From CAYVOX01 sp964453035 (GTDB lineage Bacteria > Chloroflexota > Anaerolineae > Anaerolineales > Anaerolineaceae): 13,106 bases of DNA. The stretch's first letter is position 1, and each line of letters opens with the position of its first letter. Under the pieces are notes generated by a model, which worked only from the letters and a program-made list of their open reading frames with translations, was not told where the DNA came from and searched no databases. The DNA lies in contig CAYVOX010000092.1 of NCBI GenBank assembly GCA_964453035.1, positions 1-13,106 on the forward strand, read 5' to 3'. The position numbers were made by a program, and so were the translations under genes. Positions 1 through 5,997 of the stretch are shown piece by piece.

Positions 1-28
1 GCGCCTGCAAGGATCGCGCAGCAAGAAG
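1..28. repeat. 28-bp direct repeat, copy 1
   Basis: Bases 1-28 are identical to bases 152-179. The first unmatched base is at 29 versus 180. Copy 1 begins exactly at the window edge, so the repeat may extend further upstream. Each copy is followed within 0-2 bases by a strong palindrome, but the two palindromes differ in sequence. That gives a repeat-plus-hairpin unit. The nature of the unit (mobile intergenic element or structured RNA) is not known from this window. Confidence 0.85.
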
Positions 29-30
29 TA

Positions 31-58
31 GTAGGGTGCGTTCGTGAACGCACCCTAC
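31..58. repeat. Perfect palindrome following direct-repeat copy 1
   Basis: The arms GTAGGGTGCGTT (31-42) and AACGCACCCTAC (47-58) are perfectly complementary with a 4-base centre CGTG, giving a 12-bp stem. No T-run follows, so it is not a typical intrinsic terminator. Palindromes of this type occur as dispersed intergenic elements in many bacteria. Dispersal in this genome cannot be checked here. Confidence 0.8.
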
Positions 59-82
59 CGCTCTAAAAAGTTAGCGACATTG

Positions 83-126
83 GGTTTCCGAAAACCTTTG
101 GGGTTTGGCATAAGTCAGAACCCCAA
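83..126. repeat. Two adjacent inverted repeats between the direct repeats
   Basis: A small hairpin has arms GGTTT (83-87) and AAACC (92-96) around a CCGA loop. It is followed at once by TTGGGGTT (98-105) paired with AACCCCAA (119-126) around a 13-base loop. Neither is followed by a classical U-tract ending, although a short T-run (127-131) follows the second one. That T-run leaves open a weak terminator for a gene upstream of the window. Confidence 0.55.
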
Positions 127-151
127 TTTTTCACGCCAAAAACAGCGGGGC

Positions 152-179
152 GCGCCTGCAAGGATCGCGCAGCAAGAAG
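152..179. repeat. 28-bp direct repeat, copy 2
   Basis: This is an exact copy of bases 1-28, offset by 151 bp. It is directly followed by the palindrome at 180-223. The exact identity over 28 bp in non-coding DNA suggests recent duplication or selection on the element. Confidence 0.85.
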
Positions 180-223
180 GGGTGGGTTCACTTAAGTGCC
201 CCGAAGGGGTATTGAACCCACCC
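180..223. repeat. Nested palindrome following direct-repeat copy 2
   Basis: The outer stem GGGTGGGTTCA (180-190) pairs perfectly with TGAACCCACCC (213-223) over 11 bp. Inside it, CCCC (199-202) and GGGG (206-209) close a GAA triloop, and CTTAAG (191-196) is itself palindromic. The structure would be a long hairpin in RNA or a cruciform in DNA. It sits in the same place relative to the 28-bp repeat as the palindrome at 31-58. Confidence 0.75.
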
Positions 224-264
224 AACCATTGGAGCAGCAGCACAGGCGGCTTATCAACCCTTTG

Positions 265-297
265 AGACCTGTTGGGTTTTATAAACCCAACAGGTCT
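265..297. repeat. 15-bp perfect palindrome upstream of the lipoprotein gene
   Basis: The arms AGACCTGTTGGGTTT (265-279) and AAACCCAACAGGTCT (283-297) are perfectly complementary with a 3-base loop TAT. It is the strongest stem in the window. The sequence after it (GTTAATG) has no T-run, so it is more likely a repetitive palindromic element than an intrinsic terminator. It lies about 35 bp before the promoter of the lipoprotein gene. Confidence 0.75.
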
Positions 298-330
298 GTT
301 AATGTGGCCGGGGGAGCCAATGCCAGCCTG

Positions 331-339
331 TGCTATACT
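331..339 (+). promoter_or_regulatory. Extended -10 promoter for the lipoprotein gene
   Basis: TGC followed by TATACT (334-339) is an extended -10 element, with transcription expected to start near 346. That leaves a short 5' UTR of about 33 nt before ATG 379. No recognisable -35 hexamer lies 16-18 bp upstream. The 10-mer TGCTATACTG recurs exactly at 5939-5948 before another gene, which supports a real signal. Confidence 0.55.
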
Positions 340-378
340 GATTAACAATTCCTACGCGCGTCCATCGGAGGGGTGCCA

Positions 379-1635
379 ATGAAAAAAACCGCCTTTATCC
401 TCTTGCTGTGCGCCTGGTTACTCACCGCGTGCGACGTGCTCATCCCGCAGGCGGTGGAGAGCATCCAGAAATCGCTGGAAACCGCGCCCCCCACGGTGAT
501 GGTCACACGCGAAATTGTGGTCAAAACCATCGAGCAGGTGGTAGTCACCACCACCCCCATCCCCACCGCCACGCACACCCCTGTTCCAGCATTTTTAGGC
601 GCGCCCATCCAGCCGGACCCGGCGCTCAGGCGCGCCGTGGCGGTCTCGCTGGCGGCGCTGGGCACCAATTTTGAGATCCGCCTGTTCACCCGCGCCCCCG
701 GCGGCGAGGAAGTGGTGTGGGTGCAGGATGCCAATTACCCTCAAACGCTGCTGTGCGGCGCGCCGCTCTACTTCCCCGGGCTGGGCAGCCTGCTGGTGCT
801 CACTACCGGGCACTTTTACGCCACGCTCAACCAGCACAACACCTTTCCCTCTCCGGCGGGCTGCGCCGCGCTCAGCCTGAGCAAGGGCAAGGCGCAGGCC
901 CAAAAAATCCTTGAAACCTACCAGGGCATCTACAGCGCCTTGCGGTCCAACAAACATTTCACTACCGCGGAGGGGGTGTATGCCTACGTCCAGGATTTTC
1001 TCTTCAAGCAGAAGAACGCCTACCCCTATGAGCTCAACCTGGTGCTGGTGCCGCTGGTCGGCGAGGATTGGAAGCAATCTTCCATCGAGCTGACCTGCCC
1101 GGGGAACAAGACGGGTTGCATCAATTTTTACAGCTTCACCGGCGGCGACACCACCTACGATAACAGCACAACGCGCCACGTGCCACTGGCCTATGCCCGC
1201 TACTGGAGCAATCCCACCGCCGAACTGGCCCTGCTGAGCGCCCGCGTGCAAAAAGCGCAGAGCAGCGCCCCCGCTGGCAGCCTGTTCAAAACCCAGCCGC
1301 TCACCTCGCCCGAGGTGCTTTCCCTCTGGTTCCAGCAGGAATACTGGGAGCAGATGGTGTACCGCGGCGCGTTCACCGCCGGGCTGGGCACCATTTTCCA
1401 GAACATGGATGTGACCGTCAGGTACACCAACCCGGCCTTCACCCCGCTGCTGCCCCACACCGGAAGCAACCACACGATGGATGGCACCCTGGCGCTGTAC
1501 TGGGCGGCCCTCAGCCCCTACCTGGATGGCAAAACCGAGCAGGCTCCGAGCGCCACCTTTGATGCGTACATCACCTATGCCCGCGCCAGCATCAAAACCA
1601 CCTATTGTGACTTTCTCATTTTTGAGCAGAAATAA
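379..1635 (+). CDS. Putative lipoprotein of unknown function
   Basis: This is a 418-aa secreted protein, anchored by lipid if exported as expected. Residues 1-18 form a lipoprotein signal peptide: MKK, then a hydrophobic core, then the lipobox LTAC with Cys18 as the modified residue. A V/T/P-rich linker follows to about residue 75, ending in a run of TTTPIPTATHTPVP that resembles linkers of Chloroflexota substrate-binding lipoproteins. The remaining ~340 residues match no family I recognise. They contain five further cysteines, two of them in a CPGNKTGC loop, so disulfides outside the cell are possible. Start choice: GGAGG at 367-371 is 7 nt before ATG 379, whereas the in-frame GTG at 373 lies inside the Shine-Dalgarno region. 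The gene seems to be monocistronic, with its own promoter at 331-339 and a terminator-like hairpin about 75 nt after its stop codon. Confidence 0.85.
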   Translation: MKKTAFILLLCAWLLTACDVLIPQAVESIQKSLETAPPTVMVTREIVVKTIEQVVVTTTPIPTATHTPVPAFLGAPIQPDPALRRAVAVSLAALGTNFEIRLFTRAPGGEEVVWVQDANYPQTLLCGAPLYFPGLGSLLVLTTGHFYATLNQHNTFPSPAGCAALSLSKGKAQAQKILETYQGIYSALRSNKHFTTAEGVYAYVQDFLFKQKNAYPYELNLVLVPLVGEDWKQSSIELTCPGNKTGCINFYSFTGGDTTYDNSTTRHVPLAYARYWSNPTAELALLSARVQKAQSSAPAGSLFKTQPLTSPEVLSLWFQQEYWEQMVYRGAFTAGLGTIFQNMDVTVRYTNPAFTPLLPHTGSNHTMDGTLALYWAALSPYLDGKTEQAPSATFDAYITYARASIKTTYCDFLIFEQK

Positions 1636-1646
1636 TCTCCGGAATG

Positions 1647-1655
1647 TGTTATAAT
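1647..1655 (+). promoter_or_regulatory. Consensus extended -10 promoter for the helicase gene
   Basis: TGT followed by TATAAT (1650-1655) is a perfect -10 hexamer with the TGn extension. Transcription would start around 1661-1662. It lies just after the lipoprotein stop codon and about 105 nt before the helicase start, so the helicase mRNA has a structured leader. No good -35 is seen at 17 bp spacing. Confidence 0.65.
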
Positions 1656-1663
1656 CCAGCCCC

Positions 1664-1689
1664 GGCGCGCAGGCTAAAAACCTGCCGCC
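1664..1689 (+). promoter_or_regulatory. First hairpin of the helicase leader
   Basis: GGCG (1664-1667) plus GCAGG (1669-1673) pair with CCTGC (1681-1685) plus CGCC (1686-1689). C1668 is bulged and the loop is CTAAAAA. The hairpin begins within a few bases of the predicted transcription start. Its 5' arm GGCGC (1664-1668) could alternatively pair with GCGCC (1712-1716), the 5' arm of the terminator-like hairpin. A switch between two folds is therefore possible. Confidence 0.45.
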
Positions 1690-1709
1690 AGAGTGACTGT
1701 GCCTGGTTC

Positions 1710-1743
1710 AAGCGCCTTGCCGGTACCGGTGAGGCGCTTTTTT
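1710..1743 (+). terminator. Intrinsic terminator / attenuator hairpin in the helicase leader
   Basis: AAGCGCCT (1710-1717) pairs with AGGCGCTT (1732-1739). The palindrome CCGGTACCGG (1720-1729) extends the stem, and six T residues follow (1738-1743). This is the classic form of a Rho-independent terminator. It lies downstream of the helicase promoter and only 18 nt before the TTG start codon. It could end lipoprotein transcripts, generate an ~80-nt leader RNA, or act as an attenuator of the helicase gene. Confidence 0.65.
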
Positions 1744-1760
1744 GTTGAGGAGTTCGAAAA

Positions 1761-3434
1761 TTGGAATCACCCTTTGAAGTATTGGGCCTGCTGCCCCCCT
1801 TTGTGCAGGCCGTTGAGCAACTGGGCTATCAGCAGCCCACCCCCATTCAGTTGCAGGCCATTCCGGCACTGCTGGCCGGCCGCGATGTCATCGGCCAGGC
1901 CCAGACCGGCACCGGCAAAACCGCCGCCTACGCGCTGCCCCTGCTGCAAGGTTTGCTTTCCGGGCGGCGCGGCATCCAGGCGCTGGTGCTCACCCCCACC
2001 CGCGAACTGGCCATCCAGGTAGCGGAGGCCGCCGGCAGTCTGGCGGCGCACACCGCCACCCGCATCCTGGCCGTTTACGGCGGGCAGTCCTACCACATCC
2101 AGGTGCGCCAGCTTGAGCGCGGCGTGGACGTGGTGGTCGGCACGCCCGGTCGCCTGCTGGACCTGGTGCGCCAGAACCTGCTGGATTTGCGCCACGTGCG
2201 CGTTCTGGTGCTGGATGAGGCCGATGAAATGCTGGAAATGGGCTTCATTGAAGACGTGGAAACCATCATGCAGCAAATTCCCGGCGATCGGCAAATTGCG
2301 CTGTTTTCAGCCACCCTGCCAGATGCCGTTCGCAAGCTGGCCGAAAAATACCTGGCCGACCCTGCCAAGATTGCCATTAACTCCGCGCAGCGTACCGTCG
2401 CCGAGACGGAGCAGCGCTACGTGCGCGTGCGCGAGGAGGATAAACTCACCGCGCTGGCGCGCATCCTCGAGACTGAAGATGTGAAGAGCGCCCTGATTTT
2501 TACCCGCACCAAGGTGCGCGCGCAGGAACTGGCCGATGCCCTGGTGAAAAGCGGCTATCCCGCCGAAGCCCTGCACGGCGACCTGGTGCAGGCGCGGCGC
2601 GAACTGGTGCTCAACCGTTTTCGCCAGCGCGCTATCACCCTGCTGGTCGCCACCGACGTGGCAGCCCGTGGGCTGGATATTGAGGACGTCTCGCACGTGT
2701 TCAACTACGACCTGCCCCAGGACGCCGAAGATTACGTCCACCGCATCGGCCGCACCGGACGCGCCGGGCGCAAGGGCATCGCTATCACCTTCCTCACCCC
2801 GCGCGAGCGCAGCAAGCTGGGCTACCTGGAGGCATTCACCCGCCAGCCGATGCAGGAAATGCGCCTGCCCACCGCTGCTGAAGTGCTTGAGCGCCGCGAT
2901 GCGCACTTTATCGAGCGCCTGACCCTGCAGATGATTGCCGGTTCAGCGGAGCGCGAGCGCGCCCTGCTGGCTCAACTGGCTGAGGGCGGCCTGGACGCGC
3001 TGGACCTGGCAGTCGCAGCCATGCAACTGGCACGCGGGGTTGAATCCAACTTTGCGCTGGCGGAGATCAGCGAGCTGGCGCCCCGCCGCGAGGACAAAAA
3101 GGGCGCTGAACCGCGCGCCAGACGCCAGTCCACCCGCAAAGGCTGGGTCAACGTGGAAGAAACGCCCGGCACGCGCGGCAGCCGTCCGCAGGAAGCGGGC
3201 ATGGTGCGTCTGCGCATGAACCTGGGCGAGACTCACGGGCTGCGCCCGCGCGATGTGGTTGGCGCAATTGCCAGCGAAGTGGGTATCCCCGGGCAGGCTA
3301 TTGGCTGCATTGAGATCCGCGAGCACTATTCGTTTGTGGATGTGGCTGAAAAGCACGTCAACCGCGTGCTGCGCGAGAGCGGCGGAAAGTACTTCCTGCG
3401 CGGCAAGCCGGTGATGCTCACCCTGGCGGGGTAA
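1761..3434 (+). CDS. deaD: DEAD-box ATP-dependent RNA helicase (CsdA/DeaD type)
   Basis: This 557-aa cytoplasmic RNA helicase unwinds RNA duplexes using ATP. In this family that serves ribosome assembly and mRNA turnover, especially in the cold. Visible motifs are the Q motif (GYQQPTPIQ, 22-30), motif I AQTGTGKT (47-54), Ia PTRELA (79-84), Ib TPGR (128-131), II DEAD (152-155), III SAT (183-185), IV LIFTRTK (245-251), V TDVAARGLD (298-306) and VI HRIGRTGR (327-334). After a spacer that ends in a basic stretch, the last ~77 residues (481-557) form a DbpA-like RNA-binding domain, as in DeaD/CsdA. E. coli DeaD is somewhat longer, with an extra tail. The start is TTG 1761, because GAGGAG at 1747-1752 sits 8 nt upstream and the protein then starts just before the Q motif. 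It has its own promoter and a leader hairpin with a T-run. Confidence 0.95.
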   Translation: MESPFEVLGLLPPFVQAVEQLGYQQPTPIQLQAIPALLAGRDVIGQAQTGTGKTAAYALPLLQGLLSGRRGIQALVLTPTRELAIQVAEAAGSLAAHTATRILAVYGGQSYHIQVRQLERGVDVVVGTPGRLLDLVRQNLLDLRHVRVLVLDEADEMLEMGFIEDVETIMQQIPGDRQIALFSATLPDAVRKLAEKYLADPAKIAINSAQRTVAETEQRYVRVREEDKLTALARILETEDVKSALIFTRTKVRAQELADALVKSGYPAEALHGDLVQARRELVLNRFRQRAITLLVATDVAARGLDIEDVSHVFNYDLPQDAEDYVHRIGRTGRAGRKGIAITFLTPRERSKLGYLEAFTRQPMQEMRLPTAAEVLERRDAHFIERLTLQMIAGSAERERALLAQLAEGGLDALDLAVAAMQLARGVESNFALAEISELAPRREDKKGAEPRARRQSTRKGWVNVEETPGTRGSRPQEAGMVRLRMNLGETHGLRPRDVVGAIASEVGIPGQAIGCIEIREHYSFVDVAEKHVNRVLRESGGKYFLRGKPVMLTLAG

Positions 3435-3702
3435 CCTGCCCCTGCGGGTGGTTGCCGTCCCATCGGAGTCAAGCGAAGACCGAAAAATGGCCAATCATGG
3501 TGGATTGTGGCAATCCAATGACGGGCTGAGTGTATTTGCCGTTCCTGGTCCTTGGTTTTGACCAGACTGCCTGTGTCAGCCTGGCGCATTTGCCATGCGA
3601 AAGCACCCGGTTTAGGGTGATGATTGCGGCTCACGGGATCAACGAGCTCATCAACGGTCTGATTTATTAATCAGCGGTTCCGGCAAAAAACAGGAGAAAA
3701 TT
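3435..3702. other. Intergenic gap after the helicase gene
   Basis: These 268 bases show no convincing gene. They contain two small hairpins: TGGATT/AATCCA (3501-3506 with 3512-3517) and CTGATT/AATCAG (3659-3664 with 3669-3674, loop TATT). Neither is followed by a T-run. No clear promoter for the next gene is visible, although the AT-rich stretch 3660-3670 could supply a weak -10. Confidence 0.5.
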
Positions 3703-4380
3703 GTGATTACAGAAGCCTTAAGAGAATACCGGTCCTTGTTCAGGGCTGCTTTTTTCGCAACCATCCTCATGTTAGTCATCATTCCATTGCAAATCATTGT
3801 GTTTGCGGCCACAAAATTACCCGGCAACGTGCCTGAATGGTTCAATCTCTTTCAAACCAACCTCATCGTTGCATTCTTCCATGCTGATTTTTTCATACTG
3901 GTCAACAATGTGCTGATCGCCGTCATCTACCTGGCTTTTTACCATACCCTCAAAGACACCAACAAGGGGCTTCTGCAGGTAGGGATCGTATTGGGATTAA
4001 TCGGCATAGCAGCCTATATCTCATCCAATAAGACCTTTGAATTATTAGCCCTGTCCAACCAATACTTCCTCCCATCCAGCGCAGAGTCAAAGCTGGTGCT
4101 GGAAGCGGCGGGAAAATCTGTACTGGTTGGCTGGCAGGGAACAGCCTTCGACACCTACTACGTGCTAAATGGCATCACGTTACTGATTGTCTCGTTGTTG
4201 ATGTACAAAAGCCCAATTTACAACAAGGTGACGGCCTCCTGGGGGCTGGCTTCTGCAATCTTCATGATGGTGCCTTCAACTGCCGGCACAATAGGGCTGG
4301 TGTTTTCATTGCTCTCGCTCATCCCGTGGTATGTATTCAGCTTGCGCTATGTGATCGTTTTCAAGAAAATCAGCGTATAA
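3703..4380 (+). CDS. DUF4386-like integral membrane protein
   Basis: This 225-aa protein has six likely transmembrane segments, at about residues 14-36, 53-80, 89-107, 153-168, 177-195 and 198-218. The middle section (GIVLGLIGIAAYISSN, then ELLALSNQY) and the loop before helix 4 resemble DUF4386 proteins, a family without known function common in Chloroflexota, Actinomycetota and Bacillota. There are no catalytic motifs. The start is GTG 3703, preceded by AGGAG at 3692-3696. The gene is visibly AT-richer than the helicase before it. Part of that is due to hydrophobic codons, but transfer is possible. It stands alone, with about 270 bp before it and 100 bp after it. Confidence 0.8.
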   Translation: MITEALREYRSLFRAAFFATILMLVIIPLQIIVFAATKLPGNVPEWFNLFQTNLIVAFFHADFFILVNNVLIAVIYLAFYHTLKDTNKGLLQVGIVLGLIGIAAYISSNKTFELLALSNQYFLPSSAESKLVLEAAGKSVLVGWQGTAFDTYYVLNGITLLIVSLLMYKSPIYNKVTASWGLASAIFMMVPSTAGTIGLVFSLLSLIPWYVFSLRYVIVFKKISV

Positions 4381-4414
4381 ATCTATCCGGGCTGCCCTGC
4401 AACGGTTTACAATA

Positions 4415-4430
4415 CCTGGATCTTTCCAGG
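4415..4430. repeat. Small hairpin after the membrane-protein gene
   Basis: CCTGGA (4415-4420) and TCCAGG (4425-4430) form a 6-bp stem with a TCTT loop, 34 nt after the stop codon at 4380. There is no T-run, so a terminator role is only weakly supported. Confidence 0.35.
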
Positions 4431-4467
4431 CTGCGCCAAAACGGCTGTCTTGAAGGCTAAAGCGCTG

Positions 4468-4473
4468 TACAAT
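4468..4473 (+). promoter_or_regulatory. Candidate -10 element for a leaderless transcript
   Basis: TACAAT at 4468-4473, preceded by CTG, resembles a -10 box. Only seven bases separate it from ATG 4481, so transcription would start at or within one or two bases of the start codon. No Shine-Dalgarno sequence is present between 4474 and 4480, which fits a leaderless mRNA. There is no clear -35. Confidence 0.4.
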
Positions 4474-4480
4474 TAAACCA

Positions 4481-4795
4481 ATGACAAAAATGCAACCCAA
4501 CCTCGGGGTGTGCTCCACTTGTTCCAGCCTGCGGGATGAAGAATACGCCCGGCAAAAATTCGGCTGGCCGGAGCACGATACCTGTCTGCCCGAAGCCGCA
4601 ACCAGGCTCAAACTGGTGCGCGACCTCAGCCCCTATGGCAGCCGCAAGCTGCAACTGCTGCAGTGCCCCGAGTGCCTGGCCTGGTACCTGTACCGCACCG
4701 ATTACGAATACCTGGTCAACGGCAGCGAGGATGAAGAATTTCTGACGCGCTTGAGCGAGCAAGAAGCAGCTGCCTACCTGCAGCCCCCTGTCTGA
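4481..4795 (+). CDS. Small putative zinc-ribbon protein of unknown function
   Basis: This is a 104-aa soluble protein. It has two Cys-x2-Cys pairs, C11-C14 (CSTC) and C62-C65 (CPEC), a plausible single zinc site, with an additional C35. The segment after the second pair is rich in aromatic and acidic residues (WYLYRTDYEYLVNGSEDEE) and resembles short conserved proteins of unknown function in several phyla. It has no helix-turn-helix and no signal peptide. No ribosome binding site precedes ATG 4481. A downstream ATG at 4490 (Met4) also lacks one, so leaderless initiation at 4481 is preferred. DNA, RNA or protein binding cannot be decided from the sequence. Confidence 0.75.
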   Translation: MTKMQPNLGVCSTCSSLRDEEYARQKFGWPEHDTCLPEAATRLKLVRDLSPYGSRKLQLLQCPECLAWYLYRTDYEYLVNGSEDEEFLTRLSEQEAAAYLQPPV

Positions 4796-4804
4796 GCTCG
4801 GGGG
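4784..4804. terminator. Weak GC hairpin at the end of the zinc-ribbon gene
   Basis: CCCCC (4784-4788) and GGGGG (4800-4804) flank a GAGCTC-containing loop and overlap the stop codon. No T-run follows. A transcription pause or weak terminator is possible. Confidence 0.25.
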
Positions 4805-4842
4805 CACCGTACTGGGGGATGAAGGATTAACCCGGGAGAATC

Positions 4843-4851
4843 TGGTAGAAT
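4843..4851 (+). promoter_or_regulatory. Extended -10 promoter for rnk
   Basis: TGG followed by TAGAAT (4846-4851) fits an extended -10 box. Transcription would start near 4858, giving a leader of about 90 nt before ATG 4948. A good -35 hexamer is not seen. The same TGn-plus-hexamer layout precedes three other genes in the window. Confidence 0.5.
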
Positions 4852-4947
4852 GGAACCAGAGCGAAGCAGGCGCGGGCAAGGGTGACGTAAGAAACCCAAC
4901 CACGCTCGCAAACCAGCCGTTCATAACATACCCACAAAGGATTGGAG

Positions 4948-5361
4948 ATGGAACACAGGACGATTCGAATCACCGAAAACGATTTAAAGAAGCTGCGCGA
5001 GACGATCCGGGAGGCACGCACCACCGAATACCGCAACAGCATTTACATCCAGCAGCTTGAAGGCGAGCTGGAACGGGCGGAGATTGTTCCCGCCAAAAAG
5101 GTGCCGCCGGATGTCATTACGATGAACTCGCGGGTGATTCTAACCGACCTTTCCATCGGGGAGTCGATGGAACTGACCCTGGTTTTCCCGGAGGACGGCA
5201 GCAAAAAACCGGGCAACATCTCGGTGCTGGCGCCCATCGGCGCGGCAATGATTGGCTACCGGGTGGGTGATGTGTTCGAATGGGATACGCCCGGCGGCAA
5301 GACCAGCCTGAGGGTGGACAAGGTGCTGTACCAGCCCGAGGCAGACGGTGTGTTTGACTAG
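4948..5361 (+). CDS. rnk: Rnk-type regulator (GreA/GreB fold, RNA polymerase-binding)
   Basis: This 137-aa protein has the size and layout of Rnk, the regulator of nucleoside diphosphate kinase. Known Rnk proteins bind RNA polymerase through the GreA/GreB C-terminal fold but have only a short N-terminal coiled coil. Visible family motifs are DVITMNSRV (55-63), SVLAPIGAAMIGYRVGD (92-108), the W-x-TPGG segment (112-117) and YQPEA (128-132). Residues 10-48 form a short amphipathic helical region, much shorter than the GreA coiled coil. The start is ATG 4948, with AAGGA at 4937-4941 at a good distance. The in-frame TTG 4942 would sit on top of that site. The gene has its own promoter and is followed 43 bp later by the DinB-like gene, probably in one transcript. 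Confidence 0.85.
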   Translation: MEHRTIRITENDLKKLRETIREARTTEYRNSIYIQQLEGELERAEIVPAKKVPPDVITMNSRVILTDLSIGESMELTLVFPEDGSKKPGNISVLAPIGAAMIGYRVGDVFEWDTPGGKTSLRVDKVLYQPEADGVFD

Positions 5362-5404
5362 CAACCCGCCCAGCGGAGAGGATTTTCAACCTTGGAGGCG
5401 TCAA

Positions 5405-5911
5405 ATGACCGCGATTCTTGCTGCGCCCATGCTGTGGCGCCAGTTCAACGTGGCGATTGATGATTTGAGCAACGCCCTGCGCGCCTGCCCGGATGAACTC
5501 TGGCAGGCGCGGCTATGGGATGACCAGCCCGACCAGTGGGTGGCAAAGGGTTTCTCATCCTTCTGGTACCTGGGCTATCACACGCTCTTCTGGCTAGATC
5601 TCTACCTCACCGGCGCGGAGGAGGGTTTTGCCCCGCCGCCACCCTTTGATTTGGTTGAGATGCAAGCGGATGAGGTTCTACCGCGCGTGTACGCGCGCGA
5701 GGAACTGCTCGGCTACCTGGAGCTGTGCCGCCAGCGCTGCCGCCAGACGATTGAAGAGCTCTCCATCGAACAGGCCAACCGCCTGTGCAGCTTTGCCTGG
5801 GGCGAAGTGCCCTTTGGCGAGCTGCTCATCTACACCCTGCGCCACGTGGTGGAACACGCCGCCCAGTTGCACCTGTTTTTGGGGCAGCAGGTGATCAAGC
5901 CGGCAAGCTGA
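5405..5911 (+). CDS. DinB-like metal-binding four-helix protein
   Basis: This 168-aa protein is predicted to be mostly helical. Its arrangement matches the DinB/YfiT-like superfamily: an N-terminal helix with hydrophobic and acidic residues (RQFNVAIDDLSNAL), a histidine in the second helix (His59 in GYHTLFW) and the pair His147 and His151 in HVVEHAAQLHLFLG. These three histidines would bind the metal. Members include DNA-damage-inducible proteins and thiol-dependent transferases, but the substrate cannot be told here. The start is ATG 5405, because GGAGG at 5394-5398 lies 6 nt upstream. The longer frame from 5348 would overlap rnk and lacks such a site. It is probably cotranscribed with rnk. 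Confidence 0.75.
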   Translation: MTAILAAPMLWRQFNVAIDDLSNALRACPDELWQARLWDDQPDQWVAKGFSSFWYLGYHTLFWLDLYLTGAEEGFAPPPPFDLVEMQADEVLPRVYAREELLGYLELCRQRCRQTIEELSIEQANRLCSFAWGEVPFGELLIYTLRHVVEHAAQLHLFLGQQVIKPAS

Positions 5912-5938
5912 ACAGCGCAGCCGCGGAACTTCAGATTC

Positions 5939-5947
5939 TGCTATACT
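5939..5947 (+). promoter_or_regulatory. Extended -10 promoter for the DUF4177-like gene
   Basis: TGC followed by TATACT (5942-5947) is an extended -10 element, with a start expected near 5954. It is identical over ten bases (TGCTATACTG) to the promoter at 331-340. There is no clear -35. It separates the following gene from the rnk-DinB transcript. Confidence 0.55.
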
Positions 5948-5997
5948 GGAATCAATCGTCATCAGAGAATTACCTGGCATATGGGAGGGTTGAAGCG

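Noticed and set aside
1..223. CRISPR array from the repeated 28-mer
   Set aside because: There are only two copies, 151 bp apart, with other hairpins in between and no regular spacers or cas genes.
44..348. Open frames on both strands (44-265 + and 115-348 -) in the leading region
   Set aside because: They run through the direct repeats and palindromes, lack ribosome binding sites and show low-complexity composition dictated by the hairpins.
595..1473. Long 292-codon frame on the minus strand opposite the lipoprotein gene
   Set aside because: It lies antisense to a gene with signal peptide, promoter and Shine-Dalgarno site. Its composition (G/A/V/H/Q-rich) is typical of an antisense shadow in GC-rich DNA.
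1767..3494. Minus-strand frames opposite the helicase gene
   Set aside because: The plus strand encodes all DEAD-box motifs in order. The minus-strand frames are shadows without family resemblance.
5785..5997. Upstream extension of the DUF4177-like gene to 5785
   Set aside because: The extension overlaps the DinB-like gene in another frame. ATG 5998 has a good Shine-Dalgarno site and the promoter at 5939 lies inside the extension.
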